A stretch of DNA of 64,000 nt from Trichomonas vaginalis G3 (GCF_026262505.1 NC_067205.1:21795585-21859584), one strand, 5' to 3'. Counted from the stretch's first letter, positions 40,101 through 52,459 are shown. The notes: a model not told the origin generated them from the letters alone. Numbers and translations: made by a program.

Positions 40101-43086
40101 CAGAATGGAACAATGTTCCGCATTGATAACTTGAACGCGGAAGTTTGACCGACAAGAGTGTATTGTGCACTCCTGTCGGTCGCAGTGTCTCATTCTGGGA
40201 GACATTGCCTCTGCATGTCTCCCAGAATGGAACAATGTTCCGCATTGATAACTTGAACGCGGAAGTTTGACCGACAAGAGTGTATTGTGCACTCCTGTCG
40301 GTCGCAGTGTCTCATTCTGGGAGACATTGCCTCTGCATGTCTCCCAGAATGGAACAATGTTCCGCATTGATAACTTGAACGCGGAAGTTTGACCGACAAG
40401 AGTGTATTGTGCACTCCTGTCGGTCGCAGTGTCTCATTCTGGGAGACATTGCCTCTGCATGTCTCCCAGAATGGAACAATGTTCCGCATTGATAACTTGA
40501 ACGCGGAAGTTTGACCGACAAGAGTGTATTGTGCACTCCTGTCGGTCGCAGTGTCTCATTCTGGGAGACATTGCCTCTGCATGTCTCCCAGAATGGAACA
40601 ATGTTCCGCATTGATAACTTGAACGCGGAAGTTTGACCGACAAGAGTGTATTGTGCACTCCTGTCGGTCGCAGTGTCTCATTCTGGGAGACATTGCCTCT
40701 GCATGTCTCCCAGAATGGAACAATGTTCCGCATTGATAACTTGAACGCGGAAGTTTGACCGACAAGAGTGTATTGTGCACTCCTGTCGGTCGCAGTGTCT
40801 CATTCTGGGAGACATTGCCTCTGCATGTCTCCCAGAATGGAACAATGTTCCGCATTGATAACTTGAACGCGGAAGTTTGACCGACAAGAGTGTATTGTGC
40901 ACTCCTGTCGGTCGCAGTGTCTCATTCTGGGAGACATTGCCTCTGCATGTCTCCCAGAATGGAACAATGTTCCGCATTGATAACTTGAACGCGGAAGTTT
41001 GACCGACAAGAGTGTATTGTGCACTCCTGTCGGTCGCAGTGTCTCATTCTGGGAGACATTGCCTCTGCATGTCTCCCAGAATGGAACAATGTTCCGCATT
41101 GATAACTTGAACGCGGAAGTTTGACCGACAAGAGTGTATTGTGCACTCCTGTCGGTCGCAGTGTCTCATTCTGGGAGACATTGCCTCTGCATGTCTCCCA
41201 GAATGGAACAATGTTCCGCATTGATAACTTGAACGCGGAAGTTTGACCGACAAGAGTGTATTGTGCACTCCTGTCGGTCGCAGTGTCTCATTCTGGGAGA
41301 CATTGCCTCTGCATGTCTCCCAGAATGGAACAATGTTCCGCATTGATAACTTGAACGCGGAAGTTTGACCGACAAGAGTGTATTGTGCACTCCTGTCGGT
41401 CGCAGTGTCTCATTCTGGGAGACATTGCCTCTGCATGTCTCCCAGAATGGAACAATGTTCCGCATTGATAACTTGAACGCGGAAGTTTGACCGACAAGAG
41501 TGTATTGTGCACTCCTGTCGGTCGCAGTGTCTCATTCTGGGAGACATTGCCTCTGCATGTCTCCCAGAATGGAACAATGTTCCGCATTGATAACTTGAAC
41601 GCGGAAGTTTGACCGACAAGAGTGTATTGTGCACTCCTGTCGGTCGCAGTGTCTCATTCTGGGAGACATTGCCTCTGCATGTCTCCCAGAATGGAACAAT
41701 GTTCCGCATTGATAACTTGAACGCGGAAGTTTGACCGACAAGAGTGTATTGTGCACTCCTGTCGGTCGCAGTGTCTCATTCTGGGAGACATTGCCTCTGC
41801 ATGTCTCCCAGAATGGAACAATGTTCCGCATTGATAACTTGAACGCGGAAGTTTGACCGACAAGAGTGTATTGTGCACTCCTGTCGGTCGCAGTGTCTCA
41901 TTCTGGGAGACATTGCCTCTGCATGTCTCCCAGAATGGAACAATGTTCCGCATTGATAACTTGAACGCGGAAGTTTGACCGACAAGAGTGTATTGTGCAC
42001 TCCTGTCGGTCGCAGTGTCTCATTCTGGGAGACATTGCCTCTGCATGTCTCCCAGAATGGAACAATGTTCCGCATTGATAACTTGAACGCGGAAGTTTGA
42101 CCGACAAGAGTGTATTGTGCACTCCTGTCGGTCGCAGTGTCTCATTCTGGGAGACATTGCCTCTGCATGTCTCCCAGAATGGAACAATGTTCCGCATTGA
42201 TAACTTGAACGCGGAAGTTTGACCGACAAGAGTGTATTGTGCACTCCTGTCGGTCGCAGTGTCTCATTCTGGGAGACATTGCCTCTGCATGTCTCCCAGA
42301 ATGGAACAATGTTCCGCATTGATAACTTGAACGCGGAAGTTTGACCGACAAGAGTGTATTGTGCACTCCTGTCGGTCGCAGTGTCTCATTCTGGGAGACA
42401 TTGCCTCTGCATGTCTCCCAGAATGGAACAATGTTCCGCATTGATAACTTGAACGCGGAAGTTTGACCGACAAGAGTGTATTGTGCACTCCTGTCGGTCG
42501 CAGTGTCTCATTCTGGGAGACATTGCCTCTGCATGTCTCCCAGAATGGAACAATGTTCCGCATTGATAACTTGAACGCGGAAGTTTGACCGACAAGAGTG
42601 TATTGTGCACTCCTGTCGGTCGCAGTGTCTCATTCTGGGAGACATTGCCTCTGCATGTCTCCCAGAATGGAACAATGTTCCGCATTGATAACTTGAACGC
42701 GGAAGTTTGACCGACAAGAGTGTATTGTGCACTCCTGTCGGTCGCAGTGTCTCATTCTGGGAGACATTGCCTCTGCATGTCTCCCAGAATGGAACAATGT
42801 TCCGCATTGATAACTTGAACGCGGAAGTTTGACCGACAAGAGTGTATTGTGCACTCCTGTCGGTCGCAGTGTCTCATTCTGGGAGACATTGCCTCTGCAT
42901 GTCTCCCAGAATGGAACAATGTTCCGCATTGATAACTTGAACGCGGAAGTTTGACCGACAAGAGTGTATTGTGCACTCCTGTCGGTCGCAGTGTCTCATT
43001 CTGGGAGACATTGCCTCTGCATGTCTCCCAGAATGGAACAATGTTCCGCATTGATAACTTGAACGCGGAAGTTTGACCGACAAGAG
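37142..43086 (-). repeat. 122-bp satellite array, left arm (about 48-49 copies)
   Basis: Exactly periodic at 122 bp (for example 37262, 37384, 37506 ... 42752), with the copies apparently identical except the first. Each unit holds three inverted repeats: TCTGGGAGACAT/ATGTCTCCCAGA (12 bp, loop 9), GGAACAATGTTCC, and CCGACAAGAGTG/CACTCCTGTCGG. Unit GC is near 50 percent, well above the surroundings. 122 is not a multiple of 3, so the overlapping 99-residue frames are artefacts. The strand is given relative to the right array. Confidence 0.97.
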
Positions 43087-44013
43087 TTCATTATCTAATC
43101 TTTTTTGTCATATACCTCAACCCACAAAGACAAAACCTTACATAAAATAGGTAAACTTTGGTTTTCACTTATAATGTTTATTTTTAATTTTTTGTTCTTT
43201 ATATAACTTTTTCTTCTACTAAACTATTTTACAGACTCTACTGAGCTATCCTCACATATATACCTGTGACAATAACACATATATACTCCCTTCATATTCT
43301 GATCTCATGACATATTACAGCACAAACTATAATTATACAACATACCTCATAAAGTCTAATTTTACCCCTATCTAAGCGTTCAAAACAACATCTTTTTTTG
43401 AAAATACAATTTTTTCAAAAAATGTATGAATTCAAAAGTGCATACTATATCTAGTCATTACCCAACATTAATTTTGTATTTTAGTTTTTAAGATATTCAT
43501 TTTATTATACGTCTTATTCAGAAAATTAAATATATTTGTGAGGGAAAACGGAGGAAATAATAAATATGTCAAGATCGAGGAATTGACAATTTTAAGGAAA
43601 ATATTAAGTTGTGTATTTGTGTTTATCTCATTGTGTGATGCATATTTTCACGATCTGACAGCAGAAATCGAATCAGCAGAGCCAGAAGAATCAGATTACG
43701 CGGGGAAAATAGGTTTTGAACGCTTAGATAGGGTAAAATCAGACTTTATGAGGTATGTTGTATAATTATAGTTTGTGCTGTAATATGTCATGAGATCAGA
43801 ATATGAAGGGAGTATATATGTGTTATTGTCACAGGTATATATGTGAGGATATAGCTCAGTAGAGTCTGTAAAATAGTTTAGTAGAAGAAAAAGTTATATA
43901 AAGAACAAAAAATTAAAAATAAACATTATTAAGTGAAAACCAAAGTTTACCTATTTTATGTAAGGTTTTGTCTTTGTGGGTTGTGGTATATGACAAAAAA
44001 GATTAGATAATGA
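43087..44013. repeat. Palindromic core between satellite arms
   Basis: About 300 bp at 43087-43392 is the near-exact reverse complement of 43714-44013, with a few indels. A unique centre of about 320 bp lies between. The arms carry on directly into the outward-facing satellite arrays, so the whole 37142-46015 block is one giant inverted structure. Confidence 0.95.
43538..43765 (+). CDS. Possible 75-aa protein in the core
   Basis: The only frame in the unique centre (MRENGGNNKYVKIEELTIL, a hydrophobic KILSCVFVFISLCDAYF, acidic middle, ends in an arm). It has no transposase-like motif. Weakly supported; it may be a chance frame. Confidence 0.2.
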   Translation: MRENGGNNKYVKIEELTILRKILSCVFVFISLCDAYFHDLTAEIESAEPEESDYAGKIGFERLDRVKSDFMRYVV

Positions 44014-46015
44014 ACTCTTGTCGGTCAAACTTCCGCGTTCAAGTATCATGCGGAACATTGTTCCATTCTGGGAGAGACATGCAGAGGCAATGTCTCCCAG
44101 AATGAGACACTGCGACCGACAGGAGTGCACAATACACTCTTGTCGGTCAAACTTCCGCGTTCAAGTTATCAATGCGGAACATTGTTCCATTCTGGGAGAC
44201 ATGCAGAGGCAATGTCTCCCAGAATGAGACACTGCGACCGACAGGAGTGCACAATACACTCTTGTCGGTCAAACTTCCGCGTTCAAGTTATCAATGCGGA
44301 ACATTGTTCCATTCTGGAGACATGCAGAGGCAATGTCTCCCAGAATGAGACACTGCGACGACAGGAGTGCACAATACACTCTTGTCGGTCAAACTTCCGC
44401 GTTCAAGTTATCAATGCGGAACATTGTTCCATTCTGGGAGACATGCAGAGGCAATGTCTCCCAGAATGAGACACTGCGACCGACAGGAGTGCACAATACA
44501 CTCTTGTCGGTCAAACTTCCGCGTTCAAGTTATCAATGCGGAACATTGTTCCATTCTGGGAGACATGCAGAGGCAATGTCTCCCAGAATGAGACACTGCG
44601 ACCGACAGGAGTGCACAATACACTCTTGTCGGTCAAACTTCCGCGTTCAAGTTATCAATGCGGAACATTGTTCCATTCTGGGAGACATGCAGAGGCAATG
44701 TCTCCCAGAATGAGACACTGCGACCGACAGGAGTGCACAATACACTCTTGTCGGTCAAACTTCCGCGTTCAAGTTATCAATGCGGAACATTGTTCCATTC
44801 TGGGAGACATGCAGAGGCAATGTCTCCCAGAATGAGACACTGCGACCGACAGGAGTGCACAATACACTCTTGTCGGTCAAACTTCCGCGTTCAAGTTATC
44901 AATGCGGAACATTGTTCCATTCTGGGAGACATGCAGAGGCAATGTCTCCCAGAATGAGACACTGCGACCGACAGGAGTGCACAATACACTCTTGTCGGTC
45001 AAACTTCCGCGTTCAAGTTATCAATGCGGAACATTGTTCCATTCTGGGAGACATGCAGAGGCAATGTCTCCCAGAATGAGACACTGCGACCGACAGGAGT
45101 GCACAATACACTCTTGTCGGTCAAACTTCCGCGTTCAAGTTATCAATGCGGAACATTGTTCCATTCTGGGAGACATGCAGAGGCAATGTCTCCCAGAATG
45201 AGACACTGCGACCGACAGGAGTGCACAATACACTCTTGTCGGTCAAACTTCCGCGTTCAAGTTATCAATGCGGAACATTGTTCCATTCTGGGAGACATGC
45301 AGAGGCAATGTCTCCCAGAATGAGACACTGCGACCGACAGGAGTGCACAATACACTCTTGTCGGTCAAACTTCCGCGTTCAAGTTATCAATGCGGAACAT
45401 TGTTCCATTCTGGGAGACATGCAGAGGCAATGTCTCCCAGAATGAGACACTGCGACCGACAGGAGTGCACAATACACTCTTGTCGGTCAAACTTCCGCGT
45501 TCAAGTTATCAATGCGGAACATTGTTCCATTCTGGGAGACATGCAGAGGCAATGTCTCCCAGAATGAGACACTGCGACACCGAAGGAGTGCACAATACAC
45601 TCTTGTCGGTCAAACTTCCGCGTTCAAGTTATCAATGCGGAACATTGTTCCATTCTGGGAGACATGCAGAGGCAATGTCTCCAGAATGAGACACTGCGAC
45701 CGACAGGAGTGCACAATACACTCTTGTCGGTCAAACTTCCGCGTTCAAGTTATCAATGCGGAACATTGTTCCATTCTGGGAGACATGCAGAGGCAATGTC
45801 TCCCAGAATGAGACACTGCGACCGACAGGAGTGCACAATACACTCTTGTCGGTCAAACTTCCGCGTTCAAGTTATCAATGCGGAACATTGTTCCATTCTG
45901 GGAGACATGCAGAGGCAATGTCTCCCAGAATGAGACACTGCGACCGACAGGAGTGCACAATACACTCTTGTCGGTCAAAACTTCCGCGTTCAAGTTATCA
46001 ATGCGGAACAGTGTC
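44014..46015 (+). repeat. 122-bp satellite array, right arm (about 16 copies)
   Basis: The same unit as the left array in inverted orientation. Copies nearest the core and around 45570-45680 carry small changes (units of 118-123 bp), unlike the uniform left array. The array ends in a diverged partial unit at about 46015. Confidence 0.95.
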
Positions 46016-46019
46016 TCAT

Positions 46020-46300
46020 TCGAGGAGCCCTCGAAAAGAACCTCACATCGACTCTCTCTTTCCGGCATCTATACCGCAAAGAAAACTGCTCGTTCGCAAC
46101 TTTGTGTGCAATCTAAGAGATGATTGCGGTAAAGATGCCGGGAAGATTGACGCTGCAGCAGAGAATCACTACGGATCTCTTTTACCGGCATCTTTACCGC
46201 ATAGAAAGCTGCTCGTTCGCAACTTTGTGTGCAATCTAAGAGATGATTGCGGTAAAGATGCCGGGAAGATTGATGCTGCAGCCCCAGGCCGCACTCAGAT
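46020..46300. repeat. Tandem pair of 124-bp units beside the satellite
   Basis: Two copies (about 46062-46145 and 46186-46270) of a GC-rich unit with CCGGCATCT.TACCGC at one end and GCGGTAAAGATGCCGG at the other, which are inverted to each other, so each unit can fold into a hairpin. Unrelated in sequence to the 122-bp unit but similar in size and design. A reading frame running through here is not supported. Confidence 0.85.
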
Positions 46301-47939
46301 TTCATCCCGCTACACAATTGTTCATCCAACAACTGTCATAGAGGTTGAAATTTTCGACCAGAAGTGAAACATATCATTTTTAAGACTGCGGCGCGCAAGC
46401 AAGTTTGAACCTTTCAAGGGTGATCAGTCCTTTACTCATTTCAAGACCTCTTGTTGCCTGATAAAACGATACTTCCTTCCTTGTGGGCCATTGAAAACCG
46501 CCCAAACCGTCACAACTTGCTTCTAAATTTTATTTGCGGAGTAATTATCATGCATATTTTATCGGATAATAATATCAAAGCTAAATTTCATATTATTTTT
46601 TAAAGATATGCATTTCTGTCTAAATTTATTTTTTCTGTTTCCAATTCACGGAATAATATTCTTACAAGCATATACATAGCTAATATATATCATTTTAATA
46701 ATAATAAAACCAAAATGATGTATTCTTCATATAGTTATTTAAATTCGTTAACTAGAATTGTATTCAGAACGAGGCAAATTAGGAGATACATAAAAACCAA
46801 TAACTTGATAAGTGATACCTTTTTTCCTGATATATCTATATGTGTTAATGTCAAACACGATTTGGAAAAATTAATTCTTTAAATCGGCTTAAGAATAAGA
46901 CCAACATCAAAAGCATGGCTAATAAATTAATAAATCAATTTTAATTACCGATTCATGCATTTTTTTCAAAATTTCAAATTTCAAATTTTTGTTTCTCCAA
47001 AATATTAATTGTTTCCACTAGATTACAAATAAACAATAAATTGGATTAATGTAATGCCCATCATTTTTTAAATTTAGATTTAAAACAATATTTTTCTCCA
47101 TATTATTATAACATGAATCGCTATGATATAAGAAATATATTTTCAATATTGAAATTGAAAAATCTAAAATTTTTGAATTTCAGTTGAGTGTGATGATCGA
47201 TAACATATATTTTTTAATATAAATCTTGTGTCGCTATAATATAAATATACTATTTCTAAAAAAATAGGGAAAAAAGTACTATTTAATGATGAAATTGCAA
47301 TATAAATATATATATATATTCATGCTGATATATTTTGGGAACAGATTGGAAATCACATAAATAGGATTATGTTAGTTTGTCATGGATTAAAACAAATTTT
47401 CGAGCTAATTGAGCGAATTTAAATCACAAACACTTATATTTTCTATTACAAGGTATATTTGTAATATACAACCAGTAAATAGCTTTCTCTAACTTTTACC
47501 AGCTTAGATGATAGCAAATTAGATACGAATTTCATGACCCCTCACCAAATTCCACTAAAACATATACAAATAAAAGTACTAAGTGGGTATCATCTAACCC
47601 TAGAATTATAGCTCCTAGGACTCATCCTAGATGGTAGTTCTGGAAAAACACCTGGTTTTTGGAGTTGCAAAAGTTAAAAATTGAGGGTATTGATATTCTT
47701 TAAAAAAACGAGGGACAATATATCATTTTAATGGTAAGTTTTAGCTACTAACAGCATTTGAATAGATATATACAATTACAACACACATGTTGACGAAAAC
47801 AACACTAAGTGCAAAATCTACTTCTACTATTTTGACCGAAGTTTCATTCTCACCAAACCAAAGTTCTTGAGAAGACTCATTTGATGAAAAAAAAAGTTAT
47901 TATTTAAACATTCTAATATTTTACTATATATAGTTTATA
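46301..47939. other. Intergenic: GC-rich tail then AT-rich DNA, no gene
   Basis: 46301-46520 is less AT-rich and may be the edge of a mobile or foreign segment (CACTCAGATTTCATCCC, AGTTTGAACCTTTCAAGGG). The rest is AT-rich with no supported frame or RNA gene. Confidence 0.4.
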
Positions 47940-49983
47940 TTAATTATGATTAAGTTCATCAGACATTTCGTAATCCATTATTTGAGGAGAACTCCTTTTC
48001 ATAAAGTAAACAACTACAATTGTAACTGCAGCAACAACAACAGCTGCAGATACAGCAGAACTAATGATTACAATCATCTTCTTCTGTTTCTCTGCCTCTT
48101 TCTTCTTCTGCAATTCATCGTTAAACTCATTTTCACCTGAATTCTTTGAAGCAGTCGGAGTTTGTGGTAATGTAGGCTTATTTTCTGAACTAACTTCTGG
48201 CTCAGTATCTGTTCCAGGTTTTGTATCTGGATTTGGTTTTGGATCTGTTTCTGTTCCTGGTTTTGTATCTGGATCTGTTTCTGTTCCTGGTTTTGTATCT
48301 GGATCTGTTTCTGTTCCAGGGTTTGGATTTGGTGTTGGTGTTGGTAAAGGTGAATTTGGTTCGTCTGGATCTATGTCAGGGACATATCCGTCGTCTGGTC
48401 TAACAACAGGTTCTGGAGGGTCTTTTCTTGGTGGATATTCAAATGGATGTTGAGTGCATTGACCATCAACTTTTGTTATTGATAAACCACAGAAATTATC
48501 TTTTTCGTAACCTGTTGGAACTTTAACTGATAAGTAACTGTTTTGATTAACAGTTGTATCAGTGAAAATTCTGTTGCTGCAATATATAATTTCAAAATTT
48601 TGAGAAATTCCATCAAATGTTGACTTTTCTATACCTGATATTTCTGGATTGATGTAGATTTTAGACAAAGAAGGGCATTTGGAAAACATATTCGTTGAAA
48701 GGAAGATGAGTTTCCGAAGATATAAACTGTCTTTAACTTAGGACAATCAAGGAAAACAGATTTTCCAAATTGTCTGAATGTTTCTGGAAATGTTATTGTT
48801 TCAATCGCTGTTTCTGAAAAAGCAAAATCAGGAACAGACTCCATTCTAGGTGGAAGAATGATTTCAGACAAACTTGTGTCCTGATATAATAAATTATTTG
48901 GAAATCTCCTTAGTTTGTAACAAAATCTGAAATCAAGTGATCTCAAATTTGAACATTTCTTGAAAATACCAACTTCCATTGTTTTTAGTTCTGATGGCAT
49001 AACTAATTTTGTGATTCCTGTTTCTGCAAACGCATCATGTTCAATGAATGTGATTCCATCATGAAGTGTTAACTGAGTTAGACTTGTGCATCCTCGCAGT
49101 GACTCATATAAAATCCTTGTCATCATCTTTGGTATCTTAAAATGAGTTAAAGATCTGCAATTATACAAAAATCTTCTCTTAAATGTGAAATATTCGTTTG
49201 TTTCAAGGCCTGTTAGTTCTGGGAGTTTGACACATCCATTAAATGTATTGCCCATGACGTCACGAAGCTTGTTTGAAAAAATAATTCTGAAACGTAGTTT
49301 CCGAGCCATTCAACGTTACTTAAGTCCATCTCTGTTAAGGATTCGCAGTTTTCGAAGCAATGGCATCTGCATTTCTTAAGTTCTGGTGGGAAGACAAATC
49401 CTGTCAAAGATTTGCAGCCGTAGAAAGTATACAAATCAAGGTTACCTACATTTGGAGGAAGGATAACTGTTCTGAGCTTTGAACAATCTCTAAAACACTT
49501 TTCATAGTAAATATGCTTTTTTCCGGGTACTTCAGTAGTATTGTCACCTTCAGCCTGTGTAAATGTCTCTAAGGATGTCAATCCGGCAAAACAAAATATA
49601 TTAAATTCCATATTAGATCTATGCCATTTTATTGAGGTAAGACCTGTGCATCCTTTGAAGCAATACTGGCCAATAGATTCTACGTTTGGAGGAATAATGA
49701 ATTCTCTTAAAGAAACGCAGTTTGTAAAGACATACATATTAATACTTTTAACATTTTCGCCGATTTCAACTGTGGTAAGTAATCTTGAGTTCCTAAATGT
49801 TGAAGATACAAGTTCTTGGTAAGTTCCTGTGTAAATAGCTTTAGTAAATGGTCTTCCTGGACAAATCTCGTCAATTTTGTTGTAATCATAGTAAGAATCT
49901 GCATTAATAGTTAATGTCTTTGTTGCATCATCATATGTGAATGTGGTTTCACTTCTGCAAAGGAATATAAAGAAAGAAAACAT
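47940..49983 (-). pseudogene. BspA-like leucine-rich-repeat surface protein, frameshifted
   Basis: Three frames in series: 49213-49983 has a signal peptide-like start (MFSFFIFLCRS), then TFTYDDATKTLTI and LRR units of BspA type (VFTNCVSLREFIIPPNVESI); 48629-49309 continues LRRs (CTSLTQLTLHDGITFIEHDAF); 47940-48689 has the last LRR, a P/T/D-rich stalk of PGTETDPDTK repeats, one membrane helix (IVIISSAVSAAVVVAAVTIV) and a short cytoplasmic tail. Frame changes fall at about 49270-49300 and about 48680-48700. BspA-like proteins are the large adhesin-like family of Trichomonas. Every domain is present, so indels or assembly errors may be recent. Confidence 0.88.
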
Positions 49984-49989
49984 TGAAAA

Positions 49990-49996
49990 TAAATGA
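49990..49996 (-). promoter_or_regulatory. TCAYWWW initiator, BspA-like gene
   Basis: On the reverse strand TCATTTA lies with its central A about 11 bases from the ATG at 49983, the standard spacing in T. vaginalis. This supports that ATG as the true start. Confidence 0.65.
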
Positions 49997-50797
49997 TTTT
50001 TTTTATTGTGAACATTTGAAAAAAATATTATTAAAGAATTTGTATAATATCAACAAATTTATCAAAAAAATTCGATTAAACTTGACCATAAATTTGAATG
50101 AATTTTTGATGATTAGAATGTAAACTTCTGAAATTAATTTCAATTAAAAATCCTTACTTAGTTGAGTTACATTTTTACCGCATAAATCAAATCTTAAAAT
50201 TTTGCATTGATAGCATTTAAACATATCATTATGCCAGAACTATAAATTTCAATCAATACGCTATAATCGGAAATCCACTGACGTTACCAGAACTTCTTCG
50301 TTGAATTCTATTTATTGATAGACTTGAAATTGAAATCTTGAGAAAGTTTTATAGGGTTGTTTTTATTTTACATGGATTAAACATCAGTTAGATCTTTTGC
50401 AAGAAGTAAATTTTGCATAGATTAATCACCCATGCTATAATAAGGATTATGAATTTGAAAAATTGCTCATACTACTCCCAAAATCTCAGTAACGATAGCT
50501 TTCGATTTGTTAACTATGTCAACATCAAAAATATGTCATCTAATGTTAATCTTCAAATATCAAACAATAATGACTCAATTTTAGTTAATATCAATGAAAC
50601 TAAGGCACTTTCGTCTGCCATATTCAATCTCATCATTTTCTTCTGTATCAAACACGAACAATATGATTCTGATCTAATAATGAATTCGTTTTTTGTAAAG
50701 TGTCAAATATTTATTTTGTAAACTGTCAAATAAGAAATCTTATATTTTTCTGACTTTACAAGTAAACAATATTTGATATCTCTGTTCGGTTTTGTAT
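49997..50797. other. AT-rich intergenic region
   Basis: No supported gene. A 102-residue frame at 50413-50721 is low-complexity and lacks an initiator or a recognisable fold. Confidence 0.4.
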
Positions 50798-52459
50798 ATG
50801 ACGAAGCGGAGGCAGGACCGAACCCCCTCCAATCTGAAGATTGCTCACGAAGAGTTGCAGGAGCAGTTCGATGAGCTTCGTAACATCAACGATTCCGTTT
50901 TCTCCGTAAACTCCGCATTAAACGGAATTATTGCTTCTTGCGAGAAACACGAGGGACGGCTTAAGCAAATAGCTGATGTATTCAAGAAAGAATATCAACT
51001 TCCAGAAGTGACATTTAAAGGAAAACAAGGACTTATCGAAGAATTTGAATCAATTTCGAACTACTGCAGGGGAATTATACAAAATACGAGTATTTCTAAG
51101 GTTGATGATCCTTATGCACTTAAAAATCTTATGAAAATTAGCAAATTATTCGAGGAAACAGTTGATATTAGCAAAATCTTCTTTATTCTCAAAAATCTTC
51201 ACCAACAGACAATCACTACACCAGCCATTCAATACATAACTGAGTGTTCCGACCCTCTCGAGTTCACACAACTGATAAAAATCACTCCAAATTTCTTAAA
51301 ATCGAATCCTACATCTTTTAATAAGGAATGCGCACTCCAAGAGGTCCATACAAAACTCGTAGACCTTGTTGAAAAGCTTTCCGAGGCCCATGATGCTTTG
51401 GTTGCTAAAAATGATGAAATCAAAATGTTTTTGCAGTATCCGAGTGTCGAAATCCTTCAAAAGAGTGTTCAGTTCCAAAGATATATCAGTTTTCATAGAA
51501 AATCACGCGAATCATTCACGAAAACGAGCTCTTCTTACGCAAAACAAGCAAATCAAATATTAATAATGCTAGGACAGATCAAAAATAATCTCCATGGTAC
51601 CAGTCAATATTTTACCAAGTCAATCAATGAAATTAAAGCAGAATCTGCTGCTATCCAAGAAAAATACGTAAATTCAACGATAAAACTTGCAGAATTGAGA
51701 TCCATCAAGTTTATTAAAGACAAATACTCAACGAATGCTATTACGAAATACATAAATTCCAATAAAATGTATACAGATGCAGAAAATAAGTTAATTGAAG
51801 GAGTTTGTGATACAGATAAGCTCCGAGCCTTCCACGATTATCTTGTACAGTCAAAGGACGAAGCCGCGTCCAACAACAAAGAATTTCGAGACTTATTAAA
51901 TAAATTAGACTCCGGAGCTTTAGTTACGGCCAACAGCGAGACAGAAGATAGTAGGAAACTCAGGCAAGCCATTGACATACTTTTTGATCAAGTTTCTGAT
52001 GGTTTCAGTGCTTTCATTTCAACATTTGAAATTGCATCGCAAATGTCAGGCGATGTTGAAGAATGTGTTAGAGCAATGAGTACTATTGGCAAAATGTATG
52101 AAGATGTTGACGTAATCGAGTCCCAAGTCGCTTGTAAACCTTCAAATAATTGGTACGAACAATTAACTCGGAGAACGAGCCAAAACATTGATAAAAAGAA
52201 GACAGATTTAGAGCAGATCCAGAAAGAGACAAAAAATTTGAAATCGGCCACATCAAAATTAAAATCAAGTGTGGTCGGTCTCAAAACCGATAAAGAACAC
52301 AAATGCGAGCAATGCCGTATAAACAGGACACTTTGTCTCGCTACTTGTGGCCATACTTTTTGCGAAAACTGCCTCAAACGAGAGAAATGCCATGGAAAGT
52401 GCCCAATTTGCATGAAATCGTTTAAGGAAGCTGATGTTATCAAAATAATGTGGGAATAA
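50798..52459 (+). CDS. BRE1-like RING-finger E3 ubiquitin ligase
   Basis: The ATG at 50798 gives 553 residues. Residues 1-490 are coiled coil and helical (LEQIQKETKNLKSATSKLK near the end). The C-terminal 50 residues are a C3HC4 RING: CEQC, then CGHTFCENC and CPIC with the final KIMW. The end arrangement (CGHTFCENCLK, then KCPICMKSFKEADVIKI) matches the BRE1/RNF20 RING, which puts ubiquitin on histone H2B in the nucleus and is normally C-terminal after long coils. The N-terminal half is divergent. Stop is TAAA. Confidence 0.82.
   Translation: MTKRRQDRTPSNLKIAHEELQEQFDELRNINDSVFSVNSALNGIIASCEKHEGRLKQIADVFKKEYQLPEVTFKGKQGLIEEFESISNYCRGIIQNTSISKVDDPYALKNLMKISKLFEETVDISKIFFILKNLHQQTITTPAIQYITECSDPLEFTQLIKITPNFLKSNPTSFNKECALQEVHTKLVDLVEKLSEAHDALVAKNDEIKMFLQYPSVEILQKSVQFQRYISFHRKSRESFTKTSSSYAKQANQILIMLGQIKNNLHGTSQYFTKSINEIKAESAAIQEKYVNSTIKLAELRSIKFIKDKYSTNAITKYINSNKMYTDAENKLIEGVCDTDKLRAFHDYLVQSKDEAASNNKEFRDLLNKLDSGALVTANSETEDSRKLRQAIDILFDQVSDGFSAFISTFEIASQMSGDVEECVRAMSTIGKMYEDVDVIESQVACKPSNNWYEQLTRRTSQNIDKKKTDLEQIQKETKNLKSATSKLKSSVVGLKTDKEHKCEQCRINRTLCLATCGHTFCENCLKREKCHGKCPICMKSFKEADVIKIMWE

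Noticed and set aside
37262-46367. Overlapping 99-residue reading frames through the satellite arrays
   Set aside because: The unit is 122 bp, not a multiple of three, so frames recur every unit from the repeat itself. They have no promoter or initiator and the same peptide would be made in any frame shift; repeat DNA rather than genes.
45756-46367. 203-residue frame running from the satellite into the 124-bp units
   Set aside because: It spans two unrelated repeat families and its composition changes at the boundary; an accidental open frame.
47570-47670. Possible hammerhead-like or tRNA-like fold near CTAGGACTCATCCTAG
   Set aside because: No hammerhead core (CTGATGA with GAAA) and no tRNA arms; only a short palindrome.
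50413-50721. 102-residue frame
   Set aside because: N/S/I-rich, no initiator or family; likely a chance frame in AT-rich spacer.
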